From: Blautia sp. MSJ-19
GTDB lineage: Bacteria > Bacillota > Clostridia > Lachnospirales > Lachnospiraceae
Reading direction: 5' to 3'
DNA: 64,000 nucleotides
Assembly (NCBI RefSeq): GCF_018918125.1
Contig: NZ_JAHLQA010000019.1
Span: 37,038-101,037 of the forward strand
Shown: piece after piece, positions 9,646-19,554 of the stretch
Layout of the letters: every line of letters starts with the position of its first letter
How positions within the stretch are numbered: the first letter of the stretch is position 1
Translations under genes and position numbers: made by a program
The notes under the pieces: model-generated
Databases searched by the model: none
Told to the model about the DNA's origin: nothing
What the model saw: only the letters and a program-made list of their open reading frames with translations

Positions 9646-9755
9646 GTGGTATACTTATAACACTGACATCAGGACAGGATTGCAGGAGTGCGCGGCACGC
9701 AGCAATCTGCAGAGATATTAAAGATCATGAGAGTTGTGAGAGACAGGAGAAAAGA

Positions 9756-10472
9756 ATGGGCAGCCTTCAAAAAGCATATGTAAAGTTAGATAAAGTTTCA
9801 AAGATATACAAAATGGGCGAAGTAGAGATCCGTGCAGTAGATGAGATCAGTTTTGAAATCGCCAGAGGAGAGTTTGTTGTAGTGGTTGGACCGAGTGGAG
9901 CAGGAAAAACCACGGTCCTGAATATTCTTGGCGGCATGGATACGGCTACCAGGGGAGCGGTACTGGTAGATGGCAGTAACATAGCAAAATATAACAGTCG
10001 CCAGCTTACCGCATACCGCCGGGATGACATTGGGTTTGTGTTCCAGTTTTACAATCTGGTTCCGAACCTGACGGCACTGGAAAATGTAGAACTTGCCATG
10101 CAGATCTGTAAGAATCCACTGGATGCGGCAGAAGTTCTCAGAGAAGTTGGCTTGTCTGACCGTATGGGGAATTTTCCGGCACAGCTTTCCGGAGGAGAGC
10201 AGCAGCGTGTTTCCATAGCAAGAGCACTTGCGAAAAATCCGAAACTACTGCTGTGTGATGAGCCGACGGGTGCCCTGGATTATCAGACCGGTAAGTCAAT
10301 CCTGAAACTGCTTCAGGACATGTGCAGGGAAAAAGGAATGACTGTAATCGTTATCACGCATAACTCTGCACTGACACCTATGGCAGACCGTGTGATCCAC
10401 ATCAAGAATGGAACGGTATCTGCGATGGAAATGAATGAACATCCTACACCGGTGGAGGAGATCGAATGGTAG
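9756..10472 (+). CDS. ABC transporter ATP-binding protein (MacB/LolD type)
   Basis: 238-residue ATPase of the MacB/LolD class. Walker [10 protein letters not shown] near residue 46, Q-loop in [10 protein letters not shown], signature [15 protein letters not shown] near residue 145, Walker [13 protein letters not shown] and H-loop VITHNSA. The frame extends upstream to 9462, but the ATG at 9756 has AGGAG in front and gives the standard length. Its stop overlaps the permease start (ATGGTAG), so the two form a transporter. This class couples cytoplasmic ATP hydrolysis to work outside the membrane (peptide export, lipoprotein handling or cell-wall hydrolase control). Confidence 0.93.
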   Translation: MGSLQKAYVKLDKVSKIYKMGEVEIRAVDEISFEIARGEFVVVVGPSGAGKTTVLNILGGMDTATRGAVLVDGSNIAKYNSRQLTAYRRDDIGFVFQFYNLVPNLTALENVELAMQICKNPLDAAEVLREVGLSDRMGNFPAQLSGGEQQRVSIARALAKNPKLLLCDEPTGALDYQTGKSILKLLQDMCREKGMTVIVITHNSALTPMADRVIHIKNGTVSAMEMNEHPTPVEEIEW

Positions 10473-13400
10473 GAAAAAGAAGAAAGAAGGCATTACATAA
10501 AGATTTCTGGCAGGAGATCCGAAAGAGCAGAGCACGTTTTATTTCCATTTTCTGTATTGTGGCGCTGGGAGTGGCATTCTTTTCGGGAATCCAGGCAGCG
10601 TCGCCGGATATGAGACTTTCCGGGGATGCTTATTATAATGAATCGAACCTCATGGACATCAAAGTTATTGGGACACTGGGGCTTACGGAAGATGATGTAA
10701 AAGCAATCCAGTCAGTTGACGGTGTGGAGAGTGCGGAGGGTGCGTATTCGACAGACGTCATCTGCGGAGAGAATGAGACGCAGAAAGTGCTTCATATTGA
10801 GTCTATGAATAAAACGGTCAATCAGCTTACTGTGACGGAAGGTCGTCTTCCGGAAAAAAGCGGCGAGTGCTTCCTGGATTCTACATTTGCTGCGGGACAG
10901 GGATATGAGATCGGCAGCACGATCAACATGCGTCAGGATGAAGACAGCGAACTTCTGCTGACAGAGACTTATACGGTAGTCGGATTGGGTAAAAGTCCAC
11001 TGTATATTTCATTTAACAGAGGAAATACGACAGTCGGTTCCGGTGAGGTAAATGGATTTGCCTATGTGCTCCCGGAGGATTTTGATCAGGAAGTTTTTAC
11101 ACAGGTCTATGTGCGGGCACATGGAACAGATCGGGTGATCAGTTATACCGATGCCTATGACAATCTGATCGAGAAGCTTCAGGACAAGGTCGAGGCCATT
11201 CAGGCGGAACGCTGCCAGATCCGCTACGATGAGATCATTTCTGAAGCTCAGGATAAGATCTCTGACGCAGAGCAGGAACTTGCCGACGGCAAAAAAGAAG
11301 CGGACGAGAAACTTGCTGATGCAAAGAAAAAGCTGGATGACGGCGAAAAAGAACTTGCCGATGGCAAAAAACAGTACGAGGACGGAAAGAAACAGCTTGC
11401 TGATGCAAAGAAAGAACTTGCCGACGGCAAAAAACAGATCGCAGATGCCAAAGCGCAGATCGCCGACGGAAAGGAACAGCTTGCTTCGGCGAAAGCACAG
11501 CTCTCCGATGGGCAGTCCCAGCTATCAGCGGCACAGGCAAAGCTGGATGACGGATGGGCACAGTACAATGCCGGAAAGCAGCAATATGATGAAGGCAAAG
11601 CCGAATTTGATAAAGCCAGGCAGCAGATAGAATCCGGAAAGCAGCAGATTGCTGACGGAAGAGCGCAGCTTGAACAGAAACAAAAAGAGCTGACAGCAGG
11701 GATTGCACAGGTAAAAGAAGGACAGACAGCCGTAGATGCGCAGATTACGCAGCTGGAAAGTCAGATCGCACAGATTCAGGCAGGACTGGAACAATTTTCC
11801 GGTGTAGAGGATCAGCTTGCCGCGGCACAGCAGGTTTATAATCAGACAAGTGGCGCAGTACAGGCGGCCCAGGAAGCTGTAAACAGTGCCCAGGCAGCGT
11901 ACGATGCGGCGAAACAGCAGGCTGAGGCAGGCGAACTTGCAGAAGATGAACTGGCAGGATATGAGCAGGCACTTGGAGAAGCACAGGGACAGCTGGAAAC
12001 AGCAAATGGTGCTCTTGGTCAGGCTCAGGCAGCTCTGGATGCCTGTCAGCAGGCAGTAAATCAGAAAACAGAACTTCAGAACAACTTAAGTGCGGCCCAG
12101 GGGGGACTCAGTCAGGCACAGGCAAAGAAAACAGAACTGGCCTCTACGCTGCAAAACCTGAATGCCGGTCAGCAGACGATCGAGCAGAGCCGGACACAGC
12201 TTGACAGTGAAGAAGCCAAACTTGTAGCAGGAGAAAAAGAACTTACTTCTAATGAAAAAACGCTGGCTGCGAGTAAAAAGAAACTTGATGCAAGTCTCGT
12301 ACAGCTTCAGAGTGGACAGGCAGAGATCGATGCAAACTGTGAGAAATTGCAGAGTGGACAGAATGAGATCGAAGCTAATGAAGCGAAACTTTCTTCCGGA
12401 GAAGCAGAGATCGCGGCCAATGAGAAGAAGCTTGCAGACGGCGAGAAAGAAATTACTGAAAATGAACAGAAACTTAAAGATTCCGAACAGAAACTTGTCG
12501 ATGCCGAGAAAGAATTAAAGGACGGAAAGAAAGAATATGAAGATGGCAAGAAGGAAGCGGAAGATGAGATCCGCGATGGTGAGCAGAAGATCAGCGATGC
12601 AAAAGAAGAACTGAACGATCTCAAAGAACCGGAATGGATCATCACAGACCGTAACGGTCTTCCGGAATATTCCGACTATGGCGATAATGCAGACCGAATC
12701 AAAAACATTGGTCAGGTATTTCCTGTCATCTTTTTCCTGGTTGCGGCATTGATCAGTCTTACAACCATGACAAGAATGGTGGAAGAACAGCGAATACAGA
12801 TCGGAACGATGAAGGCGCTTGGCTATAAGAAATTTGACATTGCATCCAAGTATCTGAGTTATGCATTTCTGGCAACAGCGGGAGGAAGCGTGACGGGAAT
12901 CCTGATCGGCGAAAAAATTCTTCCATATATAATCATCAAGGCATATGGAATGATGTACCATAACGTTTCCAACAGCCTGCAGATTCATTATGAGTGGAAA
13001 TATGCGCTGACGGCTTCCATAGCGGCACTTGTATGTACTGTGGGGGCAACGATTCTTTCCTGTCGGCAGGCACTGGCAGAGACACCTGCATCTCTGATGC
13101 GTCCGCCGGCTCCGAAGGAAGGAAAGAGAATCCTTCTGGAGCATATCCCGTTTTTGTGGAAGCATCTGAACTTTACCTGGAAGTCATCGCTTCGAAATCT
13201 TTTCCGTTACAAGAAACGTCTGTTTATGACGATTTTTGGTATCGCGGGAAGTATGGCACTGATGCTGGTAGGATATGGAATCCAGGATTCTGTTTCGGAT
13301 ATCGTTAATCTTCAGTATGCAAATATCCAGCATTATGACGGCACGATCATCTCCGATGATGATGCAACGGAGCAGGAAAAGACAGCACTCACAGAAGAAC

Positions 13401-14308
13401 TGGATGCAACGGAAACACTGGATCATTATACGAAGATCCAGCTTTCCAAACTCACTGCACCGAACGGAAAATCAAACTTAAGCGTATATGTTTATGTTCC
13501 GGAAAATCTGGACAATTTTAAAAAGGACGTAACACTCAGAAACCGTAAGACAAAGGAAGAATACGAACTGACGGATGAGGGGGCAGCAGTCAGTGAAAAA
13601 ACAGCCAGTCTTCTGGGCCTCAAAGTGGGAGATGAACTGACAGTCAAAAAAGACGATACAGAGTACCAGGTGAAGATCGCTGTCATCACAGAGAATTATG
13701 CCGGTCATTATGTTTATATGACGCCGAGCGTTTATAAGGAAACCTTTGGTGAAGATCCGGATTATGCAGATATTGTTTTTGCTGTCAGAGATGAGTATAA
13801 GGATCAGACAGAGACGATCGGACAGAAGATCATGGAATCACCGGCAGTCTTGAGTATCAGCTATACGGCCAGTACCATGGATATGGTAAACCGTATGCTC
13901 AGTACACTGGGAATCGTCATCATTGTGCTGATCGTATCAGCGGGAATGCTGGCATTTGTGGTACTTTACAATCTGAATAATATCAACATCACGGAACGCC
14001 AGAGAGAGCTGGCGACACTCAAAGTACTGGGATTTTTCGACGGGGAAGTTTCACAGTATGTGCTGAGGGAAAATATTATCCTGACCATAGCCGGAATCCT
14101 TTTCGGCGCGGGATTTGGTATTCTCCTGCACCGTTATATCATTGTGACAGTAGAGGTTGACGCAGTCATGTTCGGAAGGAACATCCGGCCGATAAGCTTC
14201 GTATACTGTGCGGTGATCACCTGTATTTTCTCGATCATCGTAAATATCTTCATGCACAGGAAACTCAAGAAGATTGACATGGTAGAATCGCTGAAATCTG
14301 TCGAATAA
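10466..14308 (+). CDS. FtsX-like ABC permease with very long extracytoplasmic coiled coil
   Basis: 1280 residues. First membrane helix about 24-44, then an extracytoplasmic MacB-like domain to about 250. Residues about 255-725 are a coiled coil built of degenerate repeats (units such as LADGKKELADAKK, later AQAALDACQQAVNQ). The first FtsX domain follows with helices from about 750, then a second extracytoplasmic domain (about 940-1130) and a final FtsX domain from about 1140. Two FtsX modules and no fused ATPase: it works with the ATPase encoded just upstream. The coil, some 470 residues, could reach far through the cell wall. Substrate unknown; export or a mechanotransmission role like FtsEX are both possible. 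Confidence 0.88.
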   Translation: MVGKRRKKALHKDFWQEIRKSRARFISIFCIVALGVAFFSGIQAASPDMRLSGDAYYNESNLMDIKVIGTLGLTEDDVKAIQSVDGVESAEGAYSTDVICGENETQKVLHIESMNKTVNQLTVTEGRLPEKSGECFLDSTFAAGQGYEIGSTINMRQDEDSELLLTETYTVVGLGKSPLYISFNRGNTTVGSGEVNGFAYVLPEDFDQEVFTQVYVRAHGTDRVISYTDAYDNLIEKLQDKVEAIQAERCQIRYDEIISEAQDKISDAEQELADGKKEADEKLADAKKKLDDGEKELADGKKQYEDGKKQLADAKKELADGKKQIADAKAQIADGKEQLASAKAQLSDGQSQLSAAQAKLDDGWAQYNAGKQQYDEGKAEFDKARQQIESGKQQIADGRAQLEQKQKELTAGIAQVKEGQTAVDAQITQLESQIAQIQAGLEQFSGVEDQLAAAQQVYNQTSGAVQAAQEAVNSAQAAYDAAKQQAEAGELAEDELAGYEQALGEAQGQLETANGALGQAQAALDACQQAVNQKTELQNNLSAAQGGLSQAQAKKTELASTLQNLNAGQQTIEQSRTQLDSEEAKLVAGEKELTSNEKTLAASKKKLDASLVQLQSGQAEIDANCEKLQSGQNEIEANEAKLSSGEAEIAANEKKLADGEKEITENEQKLKDSEQKLVDAEKELKDGKKEYEDGKKEAEDEIRDGEQKISDAKEELNDLKEPEWIITDRNGLPEYSDYGDNADRIKNIGQVFPVIFFLVAALISLTTMTRMVEEQRIQIGTMKALGYKKFDIASKYLSYAFLATAGGSVTGILIGEKILPYIIIKAYGMMYHNVSNSLQIHYEWKYALTASIAALVCTVGATILSCRQALAETPASLMRPPAPKEGKRILLEHIPFLWKHLNFTWKSSLRNLFRYKKRLFMTIFGIAGSMALMLVGYGIQDSVSDIVNLQYANIQHYDGTIISDDDATEQEKTALTEELDATETLDHYTKIQLSKLTAPNGKSNLSVYVYVPENLDNFKKDVTLRNRKTKEEYELTDEGAAVSEKTASLLGLKVGDELTVKKDDTEYQVKIAVITENYAGHYVYMTPSVYKETFGEDPDYADIVFAVRDEYKDQTETIGQKIMESPAVLSISYTASTMDMVNRMLSTLGIVIIVLIVSAGMLAFVVLYNLNNINITERQRELATLKVLGFFDGEVSQYVLRENIILTIAGILFGAGFGILLHRYIIVTVEVDAVMFGRNIRPISFVYCAVITCIFSIIVNIFMHRKLKKIDMVESLKSVE

Positions 14309-14372
14309 CGAAAACTCTGGAATTCAAAGACAAAAAAGGAAACGAATATCTGTGAATTTTCATCAATCCTTC

Positions 14373-14401
14373 TTGACAAGGTCGAAAAATGCAATTATAG
14401 T
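14373..14401 (+). promoter_or_regulatory. Promoter of the valS T-box transcript
   Basis: TTGACA (14373-14378), 17-bp spacer, TATAGT (14396-14401). It is followed at once by the T-box leader. Confidence 0.75.
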
Positions 14402-14407
14402 AGTTTT

Positions 14408-14693
14408 CATAACTATGAGTTTCATAGCAAAGGCAGAGAAAAAGAGGAGTAGGCGATATTCGCTGACAGAGAGGGGTTCTCGGAGGCTGTAAGGAACCCT
14501 CAGAAAGAGATTGTCGAAGGTAGCTTTGGAGCCGGAAAGCTGAGAAAGGACTGCGTCAGGCAGAATCAGTAAGCTTTCACGTTTCCTGCGTTAAGGGAGA
14601 ATGAGATGTGTAGTTCTATCATCTGCACAATGAAGGTGGTACCGCGATTTAATTGCCCTTCACACAGGTTCTGTGTGAGGGGCTGTTTTTTCA
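14408..14693 (+). promoter_or_regulatory. T-box riboswitch (valine) upstream of valS
   Basis: The antiterminator core GGTGGTACCGCG is at 14635-14646, preceded by AA. A terminator follows: GCCCTTCACACAG (14655-14667) pairs with CTGTGTGAGGGGC (14671-14683), then a T-run. Upstream, AGGAGTAGG, AGAGAG and GAAG-GTA-GCTTTGGAG fit Stem I landmarks. The likely specifier is the valine codon GTA at 14520-14522, agreeing with valS; GTC at 14513-14515 is a weaker alternative. Uncharged tRNA-Val would bind and prevent termination. Confidence 0.92.
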
Positions 14694-14732
14694 ATAAGCA
14701 AAATGCACCTATCAAAAATTCAGGAGGACATT

Positions 14733-17387
14733 ATGAGCAAAGAACTTGCAAAGACTTATGACCCGAAAGGGCTGGAAGAACGTCTCTACCAGAAATGGAT
14801 GGACAACGGATACTTCCACGCAAAAGTAAATCCAGATAAAAAACCATTTACCATCGTTATGCCGCCGCCGAACGTAACCGGTCAGCTTCATATGGGACAT
14901 GCACTCGATGAGACCATGCAGGATATCCTGATCCGCTTCAAGAGAATGCAGGGATACGAAGCACTCTGGCAGCCGGGAACTGACCACGCAGCGATCGCAA
15001 CAGAGGTCAAGGTTATCGACAAGCTGAAAAAAGAAGGAATCGACAAACACGACATCGGACGTGAAGAATTCCTCAAGCATGCATGGGCATGGAAAGAAGA
15101 GTACGGCGGAAAGATCATCAACCAGCTCAAGAAGCTCGGTGCATCTGCTGACTGGGAGAGAGAACGTTTCACCATGGACGAAGGATGCTCCAAGGCAGTA
15201 CAGGAAGTGTTCATCCGTCTCTATGAGAAAGGTTACATTTACAAAGGTTCCAGGATCATCAACTGGTGTCCGGTATGCCAGACTTCCATCTCTGATGCAG
15301 AAGTTGAGCATGAGGACCAGGACGGATTTTTCTGGCACATCAACTACCCGATCGTAGGTGAAGAAGGAAGATTCGTAGAAATCGCAACTACACGTCCGGA
15401 AACACTGCTCGGTGATACCGCAGTAGCAGTAAACCCGGAGGATGAGAGATACAAAGATCTGATCGGCAAGATGCTGAAACTGCCTCTGACCGACCGTGAG
15501 ATCCCGGTTATCGCAGATGAGTACGTTGACAAAGAATTCGGAACAGGCTGCGTTAAGATCACACCGGCACACGACCCGAACGACTTCGAAGTAGGCAAAC
15601 GCCACAACCTCGAAGAAATCAATATCCTGAACGATGATGCTACCATCAATTCCCTTGGCGGCAAATACGCAGGAATGGACCGCTACGAAGCACGTAAGGC
15701 AATGGTGGCAGACCTCGATGCACAGGGACTTCTGGTCAAAGTTGTTCCGCACAACCACAGCGTTGGTACACATGACCGCTGCGGCACAACCGTAGAGCCG
15801 ATGATCAAACCTCAGTGGTTCGTCCGCATGGACAAAATGGCAAAAGCAGCTATGGACGCTCTGAAACCGGGCGAGCTGGAATTTGTTCCGGCAAGCTTCG
15901 GAAAGACATACCTGCACTGGCTGGAGAACATCCGCGACTGGTGTATTTCCCGCCAGCTCTGGTGGGGACACAGGATCCCGGCTTACTACTGCGATGAGTG
16001 CGGTGAAGTAGTCGTTGCAAGAGAAATGCCGGAGAAATGCCCGAAATGCGGCTGCACACATCTTCATCAGGATGAAGACACTCTGGATACATGGTTCAGC
16101 TCCGCTCTGTGGCCGTTCTCCACACTTGGATGGCCGGACAAGACACCGGAACTGGAATACTTCTATCCGACAGATGTCCTGGTAACAGGATACGATATCA
16201 TTTTCTTCTGGGTTATCCGTATGGTATTCTCCGCACTGGAGCAGACAGGAGAAGTTCCATTCCATCATGTACTGATCCACGGTCTGGTACGTGACTCTCA
16301 GGGACGCAAGATGAGTAAATCCCTCGGAAACGGTATCGATCCTCTTGAAGTTATCGACAAATACGGTGCAGATGCACTTCGTCTGACTCTGATCACAGGT
16401 AATGCACCTGGAAATGACATGCGTTTCTACTGGGAGCGTGTAGAGTCCAGCCGTAACTTTGCAAACAAGATCTGGAACGCATCACGTTTTATCATGATGA
16501 ACCTGGAAGGCAAGACAGTCACCGAACCGGCAGACCTTAATGATCTCTGCTTCGAGGACAAATGGATCCTTTCCAAACTCAACACCGTGATCCGTGACGT
16601 AACAGACAACATGGATAAATACGAACTTGGAATCGCTGTACAGAAGGTTTATGACTTCCTGTGGGATGAGCTCTGCGACTGGTATATTGAGATGGCGAAG
16701 GTACGTCTCTGGAAAGCAGACGAAAATCCGAAGGCAGCCAATGATGCACTCTGGACACTGCGTACAGCCCTGACAGAAGGACTGAAACTGCTTCATCCGT
16801 ATATGCCGTTCATCACAGAAGAAATCTACTGCACACTTCTTCCGGAAGAAGAGTCTATCATGATCTCTGACTGGCCGGTATTCCAGGAAGCATGGGTATT
16901 CCCGGAAGCAGAAAAAGCAGTAGAGAGCTTCAAAGAAGCAATCCGCGGAATCCGTAACACACGTACAGAAATGAACGTACCGATGAATCGCAAGACAAAT
17001 CTTTACATTGTAGGTAAAGATGCAGAAACCTGTGCAAGATACGAGGCATGCAAGAAATCCTTTGTAAATCTCGCATTTGCAAAAGAAATCCACGTGCAGG
17101 AAAGCAAAGACGGCATTGGTGAGGATGCGGTATCTGTTGTCGTATCCGATGCAGTTGTTTATATGCCGCTGGAAGATCTGGTTGACAGAGAAAAAGAGAT
17201 GGAACGCCTTAAGAAAGAGCGGGAGCGTCTCACAAAAGAAATCGCAAGATGCCAGGGTATGCTGAATAACCCGAACTTTGTCAACAAGGCACCGGAAGCA
17301 AAAGTAAACGCAGAAAAAGAAAAACTTCAGAAATATGAAGAAATGATGGAAAAGGTAAAGACACAGCTTACACAGATGGAGAAGTAA
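14733..17387 (+). CDS. valS: Valyl-tRNA synthetase
   Basis: 884-residue class I synthetase that charges tRNA-Val. The HIGH motif appears as [15 protein letters not shown] near residue 50 and the KMSKS motif as [10 protein letters not shown] near residue 525. The editing domain lies between them ([13 protein letters not shown] near 225). A C-terminal coiled coil ([14 protein letters not shown], about residue 810 on) is typical of ValRS. The start at 14733 follows AGGAGG; the frame runs 30 bp further up to a poorer ATG. Codons are rich in C-ending forms, as in purL, which suggests high expression. Regulated by the T-box. The next gene starts 15 bp downstream. Confidence 0.98.
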   Translation: MSKELAKTYDPKGLEERLYQKWMDNGYFHAKVNPDKKPFTIVMPPPNVTGQLHMGHALDETMQDILIRFKRMQGYEALWQPGTDHAAIATEVKVIDKLKKEGIDKHDIGREEFLKHAWAWKEEYGGKIINQLKKLGASADWERERFTMDEGCSKAVQEVFIRLYEKGYIYKGSRIINWCPVCQTSISDAEVEHEDQDGFFWHINYPIVGEEGRFVEIATTRPETLLGDTAVAVNPEDERYKDLIGKMLKLPLTDREIPVIADEYVDKEFGTGCVKITPAHDPNDFEVGKRHNLEEINILNDDATINSLGGKYAGMDRYEARKAMVADLDAQGLLVKVVPHNHSVGTHDRCGTTVEPMIKPQWFVRMDKMAKAAMDALKPGELEFVPASFGKTYLHWLENIRDWCISRQLWWGHRIPAYYCDECGEVVVAREMPEKCPKCGCTHLHQDEDTLDTWFSSALWPFSTLGWPDKTPELEYFYPTDVLVTGYDIIFFWVIRMVFSALEQTGEVPFHHVLIHGLVRDSQGRKMSKSLGNGIDPLEVIDKYGADALRLTLITGNAPGNDMRFYWERVESSRNFANKIWNASRFIMMNLEGKTVTEPADLNDLCFEDKWILSKLNTVIRDVTDNMDKYELGIAVQKVYDFLWDELCDWYIEMAKVRLWKADENPKAANDALWTLRTALTEGLKLLHPYMPFITEEIYCTLLPEEESIMISDWPVFQEAWVFPEAEKAVESFKEAIRGIRNTRTEMNVPMNRKTNLYIVGKDAETCARYEACKKSFVNLAFAKEIHVQESKDGIGEDAVSVVVSDAVVYMPLEDLVDREKEMERLKKERERLTKEIARCQGMLNNPNFVNKAPEAKVNAEKEKLQKYEEMMEKVKTQLTQMEK

Positions 17388-17402
17388 TAAAGGAGCATTT
17401 GG

Positions 17403-19424
17403 ATGAGATTGTATAAGATATGCAATAAGATTTCCCTGCTGCTTCATGCACTTTGCAGTGCGGCCGGCTATTTTCTGATCGAGGCGATCAGCCGTCATTC
17501 CTTTACGGAAGCATGGACTTTTATGACAGGAAAACCACTGGTATTTGCGTATAATGCAGGATTGATCTTTACGACGAGCCTGCTTGTATATCTGTTCCGG
17601 CGGAGAACCTTCTGGCGTGTCCTGGTATCCATGTTCTGGCTGCTTCTTGGAATTATAAATGGTGTGATTCTGTCCAACAGGGTCACTCCGTTTACCGGGC
17701 CGGACCTGCATCTTCTGACAGATGGTATGGCAATTCTGAACAAATATCTGCCGGCATGGGGTGTGGTTCTTGCACTGATCGTTCTCGGCGTATTTGTACT
17801 CATTTTGCTTGCACTGCTGATCAAGGGACCGAAGTATCAGAGAAAAGTAAAATTCCGTTATGACCTTCTTCTGGTGGTTGTGGGAGTTGCGGCATTTGCC
17901 GGAATCACACAGCTTGCACTGGAAAAAAGAGTGCTTTCCAATTATTTTGGAAATATTGCATTTGCCTATGAAGATTATGGCTATCCATATTGCCTTGCTG
18001 TTACGATCTTTGACACGGGCATCAGCTGCCCGAGGGATTATTCAGAAGAAGAAATCCAGCGGATTGAGAAAAGCGAGGATAATCTTCCGGCAACAAATGA
18101 AAACAGCAAACCAAACATTATTTTCCTTCAGTTGGAATCATTTTTTGATCCGACGCTGGTTAATTATCTGAAGATTTCCGAAGATCCGATTCCGAATTTC
18201 CGCAAACTGATGAAGGAATATTCTTCCGGATATTACAAGGTGCCGTCTGTAGGCGCCGGTACAGCAAATACAGAGTTTGAATCCATCACAGGCATGAGCC
18301 TTCATTATTTTGGACCAGGTGAATATCCGTACAAGAGCATTCTGAAGGAAACGACCTGTGAAAGTGCACCGTATGTGCTGAAGAATCTTGGATATTCGAC
18401 ACATGCCGTACATAACAATGAAGCGAATTTCTATGGGAGAAGGACGATTTTCCCGAATCTGGGATTTGATACCTTCACTTCAGCAGAATACATGCCGGAG
18501 GAAGAGGATAAGAATCCGCTTGGCTGGACCAAAGATGAAGTGCTGACAGATGAGATCATCAAATGTCTGGATTCCACAGAAGGTCCGGACTATGTATATA
18601 CGATTTCCGTGCAGGGACATGGGGCATATCCGGAAGAAGAACTGATCGATGATCCGGAGATCACTGTCACCGGTGCTGCGACAGAGGCACAGAATAATCA
18701 GTGGGAGTATTACTGTAACGAGATTCATGAGATGGATAATTTCGTGAAAGAGCTTACAGATGCGCTTGCGGACTATCCGGAGGATGTGATCCTTGTGATG
18801 TATGGCGATCATCTTCCGACGATGGGACTGAAAGTGGAAGATCTCAAAAACAAGTATCTTTTCCAGACCCAGTATGTTATGTGGGATAATTTCGGAATGG
18901 AGAAGAAAAATGTCAACCTGGCGGCTTATCAGATGGCAGCAGAAGTTATGGACCGTGCCGGAATTCACGAAGGTACGATCTTCCGTTATCATCAGGCAAG
19001 AAGAAGTACCCGCAACTATCAGGTGGATCTGGAGACACTGCAGTATGACCTTCTCTATGGAGAAAAGTATTCCTACAAAGAAGATGGCGAATCCTTCGAG
19101 AGAACAAAGATGAGGATGGGACTGTATGATGTGACTCTTGATTCCATGGATCTTGTATCGGCTTCAGATTCGACTTACCGTCTGAAAGGAACAAATTTCA
19201 CACCATCCAGTCAGGTCAAACTGAATGGAGAATGGATCGATACCGTTTATGTAAATCCAACGACTCTGATGATATCAGGTACAGAACTGGATGATTTTGA
19301 CAGGATCTCTGTGACACAGCGGAGCAACAGTTCAACCAGAAAGGCATTGAGCAAGAGCTACGATCGCTCGGTTTATATGCTGTATTCTGAAAATAAATGG
19401 AAACTTCCGACGGAAGAATCCTGA
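17403..19424 (+). CDS. LTA synthase family (sulfatase-fold) membrane protein
   Basis: 673 residues. Four or five hydrophobic segments fill about residues 5-185. The extracytoplasmic sulfatase/alkaline-phosphatase-fold domain follows: NIIFLQLESFFDP near 240, GAGTANTEFESITG with the probable nucleophile Thr near 286, and metal ligands in VMYGDHLPTMG near 480. This is the layout of lipoteichoic acid synthase and related phosphoglycerol transferases, which polymerise glycerol phosphate from phosphatidylglycerol. An extra C-terminal part (about 575-673) has a beta-rich, Ig-like look (LKGTNFTPSSQVKLNGEW). The AAAGGAG site and 15-bp gap suggest cotranscription with valS. Whether it makes LTA or another polymer is not readable. 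Confidence 0.87.
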   Translation: MRLYKICNKISLLLHALCSAAGYFLIEAISRHSFTEAWTFMTGKPLVFAYNAGLIFTTSLLVYLFRRRTFWRVLVSMFWLLLGIINGVILSNRVTPFTGPDLHLLTDGMAILNKYLPAWGVVLALIVLGVFVLILLALLIKGPKYQRKVKFRYDLLLVVVGVAAFAGITQLALEKRVLSNYFGNIAFAYEDYGYPYCLAVTIFDTGISCPRDYSEEEIQRIEKSEDNLPATNENSKPNIIFLQLESFFDPTLVNYLKISEDPIPNFRKLMKEYSSGYYKVPSVGAGTANTEFESITGMSLHYFGPGEYPYKSILKETTCESAPYVLKNLGYSTHAVHNNEANFYGRRTIFPNLGFDTFTSAEYMPEEEDKNPLGWTKDEVLTDEIIKCLDSTEGPDYVYTISVQGHGAYPEEELIDDPEITVTGAATEAQNNQWEYYCNEIHEMDNFVKELTDALADYPEDVILVMYGDHLPTMGLKVEDLKNKYLFQTQYVMWDNFGMEKKNVNLAAYQMAAEVMDRAGIHEGTIFRYHQARRSTRNYQVDLETLQYDLLYGEKYSYKEDGESFERTKMRMGLYDVTLDSMDLVSASDSTYRLKGTNFTPSSQVKLNGEWIDTVYVNPTTLMISGTELDDFDRISVTQRSNSSTRKALSKSYDRSVYMLYSENKWKLPTEES

Positions 19425-19454
19425 TTCTGACGAATAAAAGATTACGATTAGTAC

Positions 19455-19482
19455 TGGACATCTTTCACCACTCATATATAAT
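19455..19482 (+). promoter_or_regulatory. Promoter of folC
   Basis: TGGACA (19455-19460), 16-bp spacer, TATAAT (19477-19482). The expected start point is about 19489. Confidence 0.6.
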
Positions 19483-19490
19483 GATATCGT

Positions 19491-19521
19491 AGTGGTTTGA
19501 ATCCCGGAGATTCAGACCGCT
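19491..19521 (+). promoter_or_regulatory. 5' hairpin of the folC transcript
   Basis: AGTGGTTTGAATC pairs with GATTCAGACCGCT (13 bp, two G-U pairs) around the loop CCGGA. It sits at the predicted 5' end of the mRNA, so it may stabilise the transcript or control translation. It does not match the known THF riboswitch pattern. Confidence 0.5.
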
Positions 19522-19554
19522 GCGAATACATTAGATGAAGTGGTGAATTTTTTT

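Noticed and set aside
11235..12645. Several open frames overlapping the coiled-coil region of the permease
   Set aside because: Low-complexity shadows of the repetitive coding sequence.
14712..16280. 522-residue open frame antisense to valS
   Set aside because: Same cause: shadow of biased codons.
19483..19554. THF riboswitch before folC
   Set aside because: Leader is too short (about 65 nt) and the conserved THF-I pairing is absent.
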